From contig JAUNJE010000011.1 of the NCBI GenBank assembly GCA_030533415.1, positions 1 through 49,118 on the forward strand: 49,118 bases of DNA, given 5' to 3'. The stretch is from Eubacteriales bacterium (GTDB lineage Bacteria > Bacillota > Clostridia > Oscillospirales > Oscillospiraceae). Below the pieces are notes generated by a model. That model did not search any database, was not told the DNA's origin, and saw only the letters and a program-made list of their open reading frames with translations. Both the position numbers and the translations under genes were made by a program. Shown here in pieces: positions 35,666 to 45,728 of the stretch. Position 1 is the first letter of the stretch, and the number at the start of each line of letters is the position of its first letter.

Positions 35666-35712
35666 CGCGAAAGAGAAAGAGCTGCCGGACAGGCAACTCT
35701 TCCTCTTTCGCG
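35666..35712 (-). terminator. Long stem-loop after the dCMP deaminase gene
   Basis: CGCGAAAGAG (35666-35675) pairs with CTCTTTCGCG (35703-35712), with further inner pairing (AAGAGCTGCC with GGCAACTCTT, one mismatch). It starts at the deaminase stop codon. No T-run follows on the minus strand, so termination is likely but not certain. Confidence 0.55.
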
Positions 35713-36204
35713 TTACCGTTCCTCCTCCGGGATAAAGTCCAGGGTGATGGATTTGATTTTTGTGCGCAGCTGGGTGTACTTCACCCCTGCGGAATCCATC
35801 ATGCGCTTGGAGGCCAGGGTGGACATGGCATCGGCATATTTGTCGGACAGGTAGTAAACCTCCTTCACGCCGCTTTGAATGATGGCCTTGGCGCACTCGT
35901 TGCAGGGGAACAGGGCCACATACAGCTTGCTGCCCCGCAGGTCCCGGCCGTTGGCGTTGAGAACGGCGTTCAGCTCCGCGTGGACCACATAAGGATATTT
36001 GGTCTCCTCTCCCACCCGGGACCAGGGGTATTCGTCGTCAGAGCAGCCCTTGGGCATGCCGTTATAGCCGGTGGAAATGATGATATTGTCCTGGGATACG
36101 ATGCAGGCCCCCACTTGGGTATTGGGGTCCTTGCTGCGCCGGGCCGCCAGCATGGCGATCCCCATGAAATACTCGTCCCAGCTGATGTAGTTTGTACGTT
36201 TCAT
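35713..36204 (-). CDS. comEB: Deoxycytidylate deaminase (ComEB-like)
   Basis: Zinc-dependent enzyme that deaminates dCMP to dUMP, feeding thymidylate synthesis. The 163-aa product has the cytidine-deaminase-fold signature: zinc ligand His75 and proton shuttle Glu77 in VVHAELNAVLNA, and Cys101/Cys104 in LFPCNECAKAI. The opening WDEYFMGIAMLAARRSKDPN and the KGCSDDEYPW loop fit dCMP deaminases. ATG 36204 follows AAAGGAGG; the upstream in-frame extension is rejected. In B. subtilis comEB lies in the competence operon; here it stands alone next to dnaJ. Confidence 0.92.
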   Translation of the reverse strand: MKRTNYISWDEYFMGIAMLAARRSKDPNTQVGACIVSQDNIIISTGYNGMPKGCSDDEYPWSRVGEETKYPYVVHAELNAVLNANGRDLRGSKLYVALFPCNECAKAIIQSGVKEVYYLSDKYADAMSTLASKRMMDSAGVKYTQLRTKIKSITLDFIPEEER

Positions 36205-36237
36205 TGCGTTTGTTCCTCCTTTGCCGCATTTTTCCTC

Positions 36238-36266
36238 ATTATACACAAAAAGCAGGACGGCCACAA
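36238..36266 (-). promoter_or_regulatory. Promoter for comEB
   Basis: On the minus strand TTGTGG and a perfect TATAAT are separated by 17 bases. The -35 lies in the loop of the dnaJ terminator hairpin, so the two signals overlap. Confidence 0.65.
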
Positions 36267-36285
36267 GTACCGTCCTGCTTTTTTT
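36247..36285 (-). terminator. Intrinsic terminator of the heat-shock operon (after dnaJ)
   Basis: A 14-bp stem (AAAAAGCAGGACGG at 36247-36260, CCGTCCTGCTTTTT at 36270-36283), five bases after the dnaJ stop, with T-runs on both strands. Confidence 0.9.
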
Positions 36286-36289
36286 GACT

Positions 36290-37544
<1,255 letters not shown>

Positions 37545-37574
37545 CGAAAAAGGGGCGGCTTGCGGCCGCCCCTT
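37545..37574 (-). terminator. Terminator/attenuator after dnaK
   Basis: A GC-rich stem (GGGGCGGC / GCCGCCCC) followed on the minus strand by TTTTTCG, 13 bases after the dnaK stop. It would reduce dnaJ expression relative to dnaK. Confidence 0.8.
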
Positions 37575-37586
37575 GTGTGGGGTCAA

Positions 37587-39413
<1,827 letters not shown>

Positions 39414-39493
39414 CTATATAAAAGTTAAATTGTTTATGAAATACATGGGCGGTTGAACCGCCAAGGCTTCTCCTCAAGCAGAAGGCCGCAAAC

Positions 39494-40027
39494 TCAATTT
39501 GCCACCTGAACCATGGCAAACCGGACGATCTTCTCCCCCAGCTTAAAGCCCTTCTGGAACACTTGGGAAACGGTGCTCTCCTCGTGCTCCTCGCTGTCGA
39601 TGTGCATCACCGCGTTATGCAGGTTGGGGTCAAAGGCATCGCCCACCTCGCCGAAAATCTCCACGCCCAGGCTGTTTAAGATCTTCACCAGCTCGTTCAT
39701 GGTCATTTCCACGCCCTTTTTGTAGGCGGCGTCTTCGCATGCCTGGTTCAGCGCCCGTTCCAGATTGTCATAGATGGGGAGCATCTTTGCTACAGCGTCG
39801 GCCTTGCCGTTGCCATAGGACTGCTCTTTCTCCTTTACGGTGCGCTTGCGGAAATTATCAAATTCCGCCGCCACCCGAAGGTGGGCGTCCCGCTCCGCGT
39901 TGTATTTTTCCTCCCAGGGGTTGACTTCAGGAGTCTCAGAAGCTTCGGCTGCTTCCTCCTGCGTTTCCGGGGCTACGTCTGTCTCCTCGATGGGGGTCTC
40001 GTTCTGTTCTTTTTCCTTCTTTGCCAC
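39494..40027 (-). CDS. grpE: Nucleotide exchange factor GrpE
   Basis: Releases ADP from DnaK. The 177-aa product has an acidic disordered N-terminus, the long dimerising coiled coil (WEEKYNAERDAHLRVAAEFD) and the beta-wing head with FDPNLHNAVMH and VSQVFQKGFKLGEKIVRFAMVQV, a complete GrpE C-terminus. The start is a choice: a frame from ATG 40075 exists with no Shine-Dalgarno, whereas GTG 40027 has a perfect AGGAGG 11 bases upstream and is preferred. It follows hrcA by ~70 bases in the heat-shock operon. Confidence 0.93.
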   Translation of the reverse strand: MAKKEKEQNETPIEETDVAPETQEEAAEASETPEVNPWEEKYNAERDAHLRVAAEFDNFRKRTVKEKEQSYGNGKADAVAKMLPIYDNLERALNQACEDAAYKKGVEMTMNELVKILNSLGVEIFGEVGDAFDPNLHNAVMHIDSEEHEESTVSQVFQKGFKLGEKIVRFAMVQVAN

Positions 40028-40099
40028 GTTTTGCTGACCTCCTGTCACTTGTGGGGCGGGGTGCTCCTCCGCCATATATGGATTTCGTACTGCCGTACG

Positions 40100-41170
40100 C
40101 TATTCGTGCGGTTCTTCGCTGACCGCTTCGGGTAGCTGCGGATTCTCCGGCTTGGCAAACATCTTCGACAGGCTTTCTGCGAAGTAGCTCAACCGGGCCG
40201 TCACCTTGGCGTAGTCCATCCGGGTGGGGCCGACCACGCCGATCATGCCCTGAAGTCCGTCACCGATGTCGAACTTTGTCACTACCACGGAAGTGTCCTT
40301 CAGTTCGTCCGCTATATTTTCGGGTCCGACGATGACTTTCGTGCCGTTGGCGTTCTGCATAACGGCAGGCAGGTTGCTTAACGCATCCTCGTCAATAGAA
40401 GCCATGACCCGCTGGGCTTTGTCCACATCCCGGTATTCGGGAAGCGTCAGCAGCCGGGACTGGCCAAAAACGGCCATATTGGTGGAAGCCTGGTTTTTCA
40501 GGGTCTCCTGGGTGAAGTCCAGGATCACAGGCACCAAGGAAGCGGCGGCACCGGCGGAGCGCATCACCTTATCCATCAGCTCGGCGGTGAAGCCCTCCAG
40601 GGGTAGCTCCGTCATGGCGGCATTGAGCACCGCACTGAGAAGCTTCAAATCGGTCTCCGTCACATCCAGGGGAAGCTTGATGACCTTGTTGACCACCTGG
40701 TCATTGGGGAGCATCAGCACCAGAATGAAGCTGCCCTGCCCGGCCTGGAGCAGCTCAAAGCGCTTGACACAGGCATCGCCGGAGCGGGAAGCCGCGGAGA
40801 TGGCAGGAAGGTTCGTGGCCTGGGAAACCAGCTTTGCCACTTTTTCCACCATTTTGTCCACCCGCTGCATCTTTTCCTCAATGGCGGTGTTGATGGACTT
40901 GGTCTCGTCGATAGAAAGCCGGTAATCCATCATCAGCTCATCGACATACAGCCGGTAGCCTGCGGCGGAGGGAATGCGGCCCGCACTGGTGTGGGGCTGT
41001 TCCAAATACCCAAGGGCGGTCAGGTCCGCCATTTCGTTTCGAATGGTTGCGGAGGAATATTTCATGTCGGGAAGCTCGGTGATGGCTTTGGAGCCAACCG
41101 GTTCCGCTGTGCGGATGTACAGGTCAACGACACTGCGCAGGACCTTCTTTTTCCGCTCGGTCAGTTCCAT
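40100..41170 (-). CDS. hrcA: Heat-inducible transcription repressor HrcA
   Basis: Represses class I heat-shock genes by binding the CIRCE operator; GroEL aids its folding. The 356-aa product has an N-terminal winged helix (LTERKKKVLRSVVDLYIRTA, SSATIRNEMADLTALGYLEQ, PHTSAGRIPSAAGYRLYVDE), a dimerisation/GAF-like core, and the C-terminal IGVVGPTRMDYAKVTARLSY motif. It is the first gene of the operon and lies directly behind a consensus CIRCE and a strong promoter, so it is autoregulated. ATG 41170 follows AAAGGAGGG. Confidence 0.97.
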   Translation of the reverse strand: MELTERKKKVLRSVVDLYIRTAEPVGSKAITELPDMKYSSATIRNEMADLTALGYLEQPHTSAGRIPSAAGYRLYVDELMMDYRLSIDETKSINTAIEEKMQRVDKMVEKVAKLVSQATNLPAISAASRSGDACVKRFELLQAGQGSFILVLMLPNDQVVNKVIKLPLDVTETDLKLLSAVLNAAMTELPLEGFTAELMDKVMRSAGAAASLVPVILDFTQETLKNQASTNMAVFGQSRLLTLPEYRDVDKAQRVMASIDEDALSNLPAVMQNANGTKVIVGPENIADELKDTSVVVTKFDIGDGLQGMIGVVGPTRMDYAKVTARLSYFAESLSKMFAKPENPQLPEAVSEEPHE

Positions 41171-41188
41171 GAAATCCCTCCTTTCGGT

Positions 41189-41248
41189 TTAGCACTCCTT
41201 TTCTTTGAGTGCTAAGCACACTATACCAGAGAGTGCTAAAAAAGTCAA
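41189..41248 (-). promoter_or_regulatory. CIRCE operator and promoter of hrcA-grpE-dnaK-dnaJ
   Basis: A perfect CIRCE lies at 41189-41215: TTAGCACTC, nine bases, GAGTGCTAA. Upstream on the minus strand is a promoter TTGACT - 17 bases - TATAGT (41220-41248). A third CIRCE half-site, GAGTGCTAA (41231-41239), sits between the -35 and -10 boxes. Confidence 0.97.
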
Positions 41249-41371
41249 TGGGTGCTTTTTGAATTATTTTTGAACTTTTTGCGGAATGTTATTCACATAT
41301 CCGCAGGGCGGGCAAAAGGCGGTTCATAACGTGGCCCTTCCGGCCCCATGGAAAAAACACAAACGAAAAAT

Positions 41372-41423
41372 GTCCCGCCAGGCGCATCCTGTACGCTTTC
41401 ATACAGGGCGCGTCTGGCAGGAC
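41372..41423 (-). terminator. Strong intrinsic terminator between spoVT 3' end and hrcA
   Basis: A stem of about 20 bp (GTCCCGCCAG...CCTGTA pairing with TACAGG...CTGGCAGGAC, a few mismatches) followed on the minus strand by ATTTTTCG. It would end transcription coming from the spoVT/recombinase gene before the heat-shock operon. Confidence 0.8.
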
Positions 41424-41493
41424 GTTTCCTGCTCTGATACTGTTTCTCTATAAAAATGTTTCTTTTTTATAAAGAAAACACCGCCTGACGGCG

Positions 41494-41539
41494 TTGCCGT
41501 TTTCGTGATTTTTGAGATAAGAAATCACGAAAACGCGGC
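41494..41539. other. Perfect-stem hairpin in the recombinase-hrcA gap
   Basis: TTTTCGTGATTT (41500-41511) pairs with AAATCACGAAAA (41522-41533), extended by TTGCCG/CGGCAA. Beside it lie the terminator at 41372-41423 and the inverted-repeat element at 41567-41727. No gene is recognised in the 556-base gap. Confidence 0.6.
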
Positions 41540-41566
41540 AAGGAGCCTATTCCGGCCCCGCTTTTC

Positions 41567-41727
41567 AGGAAGCTCTGAACAATTTGACATCGGCTGGGCG
41601 GCGGAGCTTTTCCCCACCGGTGCAGGATGAAAAACGGGAAATCCATACAGTGTTCCCCGTTTTCCATACCTTCCGGCGAGCCAAAATCTCCCGCTGCCGG
41701 CCTTCGGCTCATGATTCAGAGCTTCCT
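41567..41727. repeat. 161-base element with 13-bp perfect terminal inverted repeats
   Basis: Ends are AGGAAGCTCTGAA (41567-41579) and TTCAGAGCTTCCT (41715-41727). The interior has no convincing gene. Its right end touches the stop codon of the spoVT-derived reading frame. The size and ends resemble a MITE; no clear target-site duplication was seen. Confidence 0.55.
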
Positions 41728-42179
41728 TAACTTTCCATCTGCTTTCCAAGGAACCCGGCAGCGGTTTTGGCCAATCCCTGATCCGCCTCCTGCAGCGGGC
41801 TGGCGCCTTCGCTCAGCAGCAGCATCACACAGCCCATCAGGTCCCCCTGGGAAAGGATCGGCGCGGCGGCGCCCAGCTGGTATTTTTCCTCTCCGTCCGC
41901 GGCAAAGATTGGCGTATCGCCGCTTTTGTAGAGATAATTTTTCCGCTGCTCCATCAGCTTCTCCAGCTCGGGAGAATTGGGTTTGTCCATCAGTTCCCGC
42001 TTGGGAATACCGTGCAGGGCGATGATGCTGTCCCGGTCGGCCACAGCCGCGATATGCCCGGTAGCGGACCCGATGGACTCACACATCTGCGCCGCAAACT
42101 CCTGCAAATCCCCCATAGGGGAATACTTGCGGAAGATAACACCCCCGTCTTTCTCAGTATAAATCTCCAACGGGTCGCC
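41727..42179 (-). pseudogene. spoVT: 3' part of spoVT separated from its start by the element
   Basis: These 150 codons plus stop correspond to SpoVT from about residue 31 of the 178-residue B. subtilis protein: the end of the AbrB-like DNA-binding domain (GDPLEI, then GVIFRKYSP) and the complete GAF sensor domain. The missing part is the first ~30 residues, the start of the AbrB swapped-hairpin DNA-binding domain; I find no such sequence elsewhere in the window. SpoVT regulates late forespore genes and spore germination properties. This copy cannot make normal SpoVT while the element is present, although excision could restore it. Confidence 0.85.
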
Positions 42180-43880
42180 GTCACTGATAACATGGACATC
42201 GTAGACCTTGTCCAGATGGTTTTTTGCAGACTGAACAAGGGTGACTGGCATATCTTCGATGCCCTTCTTAAAATTTACCGCTTCCTCCCTGGCCTCCGCC
42301 TGAAGCAGTGCGTCCACATCCGCCTGGAGCTGAATTTCCAAATGATCCTCATAAACCCGAATCCGTTCAATCATCAGCTCCAGATCGTTCCGTTCCAGAT
42401 GCTCTTTGTTTAGAATATCCTGGAACACATCCAGTGCCGTTTTGGCCGCCCGGTTGACCCGGAGAATGGTGTTGCGCTTGTCGGAAAGCATTTCGATCTG
42501 ATGATTCAGCCCCTCAATTTTCTTTTGCAGGTCGGCTTCCAGCTCGTCGTAGGTTTCTTCCAGCAATTCCTCCTGGTCTGGGTGCTTCATAATGTCCCGG
42601 ATTCGCTGGCGCTTGGTGGCTTTCAGCTCAGCCTGTAAGTCCTCCAATACATCCGCCAGGCGGTCGGCGGACTGTTCGGTCTCCGCCACGTTTTCCTTCT
42701 CCCTGGCGAGGTCTTCATTGAGCTGACGGATCATGGCAGCGGAATTATCCATCACCTTTTTGACGTAGAGCTTCATCAGCTCGTCCAGTTTGTCCACCCG
42801 AATGTGGTGGCTGGTGCAGCCATCCAGTCCCCGGCGGTGGTAGGTGCCGCAAGTGTAGGCGGGCTGCAAATCCCTCCGGCTCATAGCGAACATGGGGCTG
42901 CCGCAGTCGCCGCAGAACAGGAAGCCGGAATACACGTTGTCGTACTTCTTTATCCCCCGGTAATTGGACCGGGTGCGTTTTTCCCGGAGGGCCCGGGTGA
43001 TGGCGAAGGTGCGGTAGTCGATGATCGCCTGGTGGTGATTTTCGATGACGATGTGCTCCCCGTCGTCCCGGCGCACATCCCGGCCATTGATTTTTGACCG
43101 CGTATATTTCCCCTGCCGCAAAGTACCGATGTAAAAGTCATTGTCCAGGATTCCCTGCACCGTGACAATGGCCCAGGCGGCCTTGACCTCCCGCTTGCTT
43201 TCGCTGCCCTCCGCCTGCTTGCGGAGCTGCTCGGACATCCGGGGGGTGGGAATGCCCTCTTTCGTCAGGTGATTGGCGATCCGCTTGTAGCCCCATCCGG
43301 CGTTGTTGTACAGGTCAAAGATTTTCCGCACGATCTCCGCTTCCGTAGGGACGATCTCAAATTCCTGACGCTTGTTTACGATGTAACCGTAGGGGGCGGC
43401 GCAGATCCACTTTCCATCCGCCTGCCTTCGTTTGATGACGTTCTTCACCTTTTTGCTGGTATCCGTCACCGGCATCTCATTGATAAGGAACTGGAACTGG
43501 ATTTTCAGCCAGTCGTCATCGTTGGGAAAGTCGATGCCATCCCCGATGGAAATGATCCGCACCCCCGCGTCCCGCAGGTCTTCCAGCTCCACCAGTCCCC
43601 GGGAGTTGCGCCGGGAGAACCGGGAGAAGTCCTTGACAATCAGAATGTCAAACTTGTGTCCCATCAGTCCCCGGCGCATGGCCTGATACCCTTCCCGCTG
43701 TTCAAAGGTATAACCGGAGCGGTCCCGGTCCTCGTAAAATGTCAGGCTGCTGTCCGGGAATTTGCTCTTTACGAAATCCGCGATGATGGCCTTCTGGTTC
43801 TCAATGGATACGTTGTCCCGGTCCAGCTCATCATCCACGGAGATTCGGCAGTAGCCTGCAATATCAAAACGCTCTATCAA
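41727..43880 (-). CDS. Large serine recombinase fused in frame to the C-terminal part of SpoVT
   Basis: 717-aa product. Residues 1-150 are the resolvase catalytic domain (AGYCRISVDDE, nucleophile Ser14; GYTFEQREGYQAMRRGL; IVKDFSRFSRRNSRGL). Next come the recombinase DNA-binding domain (APYGYIVNKR, GWGYKRIANHLTKEGIPTPR), a zinc ribbon (CGDCGSPMF, YTCGTYHRRGLDGC) and a long coiled coil (about 385-475). Residues 568-717 are unrelated to recombinases. They start GDPLEIYTEKDGGVIFRKYS and end TAAGFLGKQMES, matching the SpoVT C-terminal GAF region almost end to end. The start is TTG 43880 with AAGGAGG upstream. The fusion implies that the element integrated inside spoVT, codon for codon in frame. 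The recombinase would catalyse insertion and excision of the element. Confidence 0.92.
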   Translation of the reverse strand: MIERFDIAGYCRISVDDELDRDNVSIENQKAIIADFVKSKFPDSSLTFYEDRDRSGYTFEQREGYQAMRRGLMGHKFDILIVKDFSRFSRRNSRGLVELEDLRDAGVRIISIGDGIDFPNDDDWLKIQFQFLINEMPVTDTSKKVKNVIKRRQADGKWICAAPYGYIVNKRQEFEIVPTEAEIVRKIFDLYNNAGWGYKRIANHLTKEGIPTPRMSEQLRKQAEGSESKREVKAAWAIVTVQGILDNDFYIGTLRQGKYTRSKINGRDVRRDDGEHIVIENHHQAIIDYRTFAITRALREKRTRSNYRGIKKYDNVYSGFLFCGDCGSPMFAMSRRDLQPAYTCGTYHRRGLDGCTSHHIRVDKLDELMKLYVKKVMDNSAAMIRQLNEDLAREKENVAETEQSADRLADVLEDLQAELKATKRQRIRDIMKHPDQEELLEETYDELEADLQKKIEGLNHQIEMLSDKRNTILRVNRAAKTALDVFQDILNKEHLERNDLELMIERIRVYEDHLEIQLQADVDALLQAEAREEAVNFKKGIEDMPVTLVQSAKNHLDKVYDVHVISDGDPLEIYTEKDGGVIFRKYSPMGDLQEFAAQMCESIGSATGHIAAVADRDSIIALHGIPKRELMDKPNSPELEKLMEQRKNYLYKSGDTPIFAADGEEKYQLGAAAPILSQGDLMGCVMLLLSEGASPLQEADQGLAKTAAGFLGKQMES
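42162..42179. other. Probable attachment-site core (left junction) of the element
   Basis: These 18 bases encode GDPLEI on the minus strand, where recombinase-like sequence (HVISD) switches to SpoVT sequence. Large serine recombinases cut at a 2-bp core within such a short shared sequence. The exact core dinucleotide cannot be fixed without the right junction. Confidence 0.6.
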
Positions 43881-43947
43881 TGTATACCGCCTCCTTATTT
43901 CTTTTTGTAGATAACATTGTACAACATTTCACAGGAAATAGCTAGTG

Positions 43948-44223
43948 CTAAAATGTCATTTCCATTCCTTTTTCCATAGAAAGATTTTCTTTCTCCCTCT
44001 GCACCGCAAGCTCCTGAATGCGCTTGCGGTTGTAGAGCAGTAGGTCGCTGGTCTGGCGGTAGAGGTCCTGCTTCCCGGACTGGAACACAGCAACCAGATA
44101 TCCCCGGCGTTTGTAGTCCAGGTACATGGGTTCCAGTTGTTTGCGAACCGCTTCGCTGTCCCGCTCCTGCCTGGTCAGCCATACCTCTACTTGTTTTTTG
44201 TCATCCGAAACATGAATTTCCAG
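43948..44223 (-). CDS. Small conserved-looking element protein, apparent CTG start
   Basis: An open frame of 91 codons lies upstream of the recombinase: LEIHVSDDKKQVEVWLTRQE, then continuing to MYLDYKRRGYLVAVFQSGKQ and DLLLYNRKRIQELAVQREKE. The composition and helical pattern look like a genuine protein. No ATG, GTG or TTG is available near its beginning: a TGA lies in frame just upstream and the AAGGAGG site is followed nine bases later by CTG (44221-44223). I therefore assign a CTG start. I recall similar short proteins next to recombinase and mob genes in clostridial elements. The function is unknown. Confidence 0.7.
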   Translation of the reverse strand: MEIHVSDDKKQVEVWLTRQERDSEAVRKQLEPMYLDYKRRGYLVAVFQSGKQDLYRQTSDLLLYNRKRIQELAVQREKENLSMEKGMEMTF

Positions 44224-44291
44224 CTGCTGTCTCCTCCTTTTTCATACGATTCTTGTTATTATTTCCAATTTATGGGGGCCTATGCAACGGA

Positions 44292-45728
44292 TTATCCCAT
44301 CCGCAGGCTCTCCCTTTGTTTCTGCTCCGCTATGAATTCGTTGTACTCCTCCTGCTCCAACGCTTCCCGTTCCTCACGCTTCAGCGCCATGATAGCACCG
44401 GTAGTCAGGCCGATTACCGCTCCCAGATTGGATGCCGCCTGCTGGGCTTCCTGCTGCCGTCTGCGTTCCTCCGGGTCGTCGGATTCGGCGTCTGCTACCC
44501 TGCCAAGTGCAGCAGCACCCCGCAGGCCAAGGCTGACAGCACCGCCGAAAGGGTGGAGGTCAATGCCACCCGTTTCAAGATCCGCTTCTCCAAACGCTGG
44601 GCGGTATCCTCCATAACCTTGAGATTTTCGGATAGCAGTTTGGACGTATCGGAGGAAAATTTCTCTCTCTCGCTCCCATCCTGTTGGAGCATTCGGTCGA
44701 TTTTCTTTAGTGCCTCCTGCTTCTCTGCCAGCAGAATCTGCCGCTGCTGCGCGTGCATCTGCTCCAGCTCCTGCCGGGTTGTCAGCAGGGAAATCATCTG
44801 ATAAAGCGTAGGCTGGAACTCGACTGCCTGCTCCAGCAGCTTCATCCAGCTTTCCAGCCACGCTTTGGGCACCGCATACACGATTGGTTGGTACGGTGTT
44901 TCCTGGATTCCTTCCATCGCCTGAGCATTGCTCTGGATCAGGTTTTCCAAGAAGGTGTTGCTGTCGGACTGTGAATTCATTCTCCAAATTCTCCTTTAAG
45001 TATTTTTCATCGTGCAGCTTATTGCACCGGCATTTCATTCCGTTTGGGCAGGTGAAGGTGATGTATTTCCGGTCATCCGTCCAGGAAACTTGGTAGCCCG
45101 CCCGGTTCATCAGCTTGATAAAATCCTCCCTGCCCGCGCTTTTCTCCATGGCCTTGTTGATGGTGAACATTAGCCGGAACTTCCAGCTCTGCCCCTTCTG
45201 GGCCGCCCGGTATTCCCTGGCGGACAGCTTCTGTCCGCCCTTGCGGTAAGGGGGCAGAATATTCAGGCCGTGGGCCATACAGACCTCATCACTCAGCGCC
45301 CGGAGCTGCCGCAAGGTATTGGGATCCTGCCGCAGCTTTTTCCCTGTTTCATAGCTGACGGAGTTGATAATGAAGTGGGAATGGGGATGAGCAGTATTAC
45401 AATGAGTGGTCACCAGCACCTCATAACCGGGCCATGCCTTTTCCGCAAATTCCAGTGCAATCTGGTGGGCCTGCTGGTATGTAAGGTTTTCTTTTGGGGA
45501 AAAGGACTGGACATACTGGTAGAAATGGATGCCGTCCAGCTTGTGATATGCTCCCTTGGTTGCCATAAATTCCGTGGCAGCGTTCAGTCCATCGCAGTGG
45601 ATTCCGCTGACAAACCGCTGCCCTGTTACTGGGTCAACAGTCTTATCCTCCCGCTGGCAGTAGGCGATCACGGCACGCATAGCGCCCACACTCTGGCAGT
45701 GTTCCTTGATGTAAGTTACCGTCGCCAT
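44292..45728 (-). CDS. mobA: MobA-type relaxase (MOB_P family)
   Basis: Nicks oriT and pilots the strand during conjugative mobilization. In the 478-aa product the N-terminal ~245 residues are the relaxase domain: candidate catalytic Tyr23 in VIAYCQRED, and the metal-binding three-histidine motif His114/116/118 in AHPHSHFIINSVSYETGKK. The middle (about 250-360) is low-complexity Ala/Gly-rich, and the C-terminus (AASNLGAVIGLTTGAIMALK) is Ala-rich with charged coils. Residues ~250-411 are encoded by DNA that also encodes a second protein in another frame. The start codon overlaps the end of mobC by 13 bases, with GGGAGG inside mobC, so the two are translationally coupled. Confidence 0.9.
   Translation of the reverse strand: MATVTYIKEHCQSVGAMRAVIAYCQREDKTVDPVTGQRFVSGIHCDGLNAATEFMATKGAYHKLDGIHFYQYVQSFSPKENLTYQQAHQIALEFAEKAWPGYEVLVTTHCNTAHPHSHFIINSVSYETGKKLRQDPNTLRQLRALSDEVCMAHGLNILPPYRKGGQKLSAREYRAAQKGQSWKFRLMFTINKAMEKSAGREDFIKLMNRAGYQVSWTDDRKYITFTCPNGMKCRCNKLHDEKYLKENLENEFTVRQQHLLGKPDPEQCSGDGRNPGNTVPTNRVCGAQSVAGKLDEAAGAGSRVPAYALSDDFPADNPAGAGADARAAAADSAGREAGGTKENRPNAPTGWEREREIFLRYVQTAIRKSQGYGGYRPAFGEADLETGGIDLHPFGGAVSLGLRGAAALGRVADAESDDPEERRRQQEAQQAASNLGAVIGLTTGAIMALKREEREALEQEEYNEFIAEQKQRESLRMG
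44495..44980 (-). CDS. MobB-like protein nested inside mobA in another frame
   Basis: 161-aa open frame wholly inside the relaxase gene. It starts at ATG 44980 and has its own strong Shine-Dalgarno (AAAGGAG, with a second GGAGA closer). The product begins MNSQSDSNTFLENLIQSNAQ, has a helical coiled-coil region rich in Q, E, K and L (about 60-135), and ends in a hydrophobic tail (LTSTLSAVLSALACGVLLHL) that looks like a C-terminal membrane anchor. Its composition is more protein-like than the Ala/Gly-rich relaxase frame opposite. Its position and architecture recall MobB of RSF1010/R1162, which is likewise nested in mobA, membrane-associated, and assists transfer. Assignment is by arrangement rather than sequence identity. 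Confidence 0.75.
   Translation of the reverse strand: MNSQSDSNTFLENLIQSNAQAMEGIQETPYQPIVYAVPKAWLESWMKLLEQAVEFQPTLYQMISLLTTRQELEQMHAQQRQILLAEKQEALKKIDRMLQQDGSEREKFSSDTSKLLSENLKVMEDTAQRLEKRILKRVALTSTLSAVLSALACGVLLHLAG

Noticed and set aside
41602-41749. Short open frames between the recombinase and hrcA read as a gene
   Set aside because: They span the inverted-repeat element, lack ribosome-binding sites and have no recognisable product.
43895-44182. Open frame overlapping the CTG-start gene in a different frame
   Set aside because: Its translation is Pro/Gly/Ala-rich and unlike a folded protein; the frame with the strong Shine-Dalgarno is preferred.
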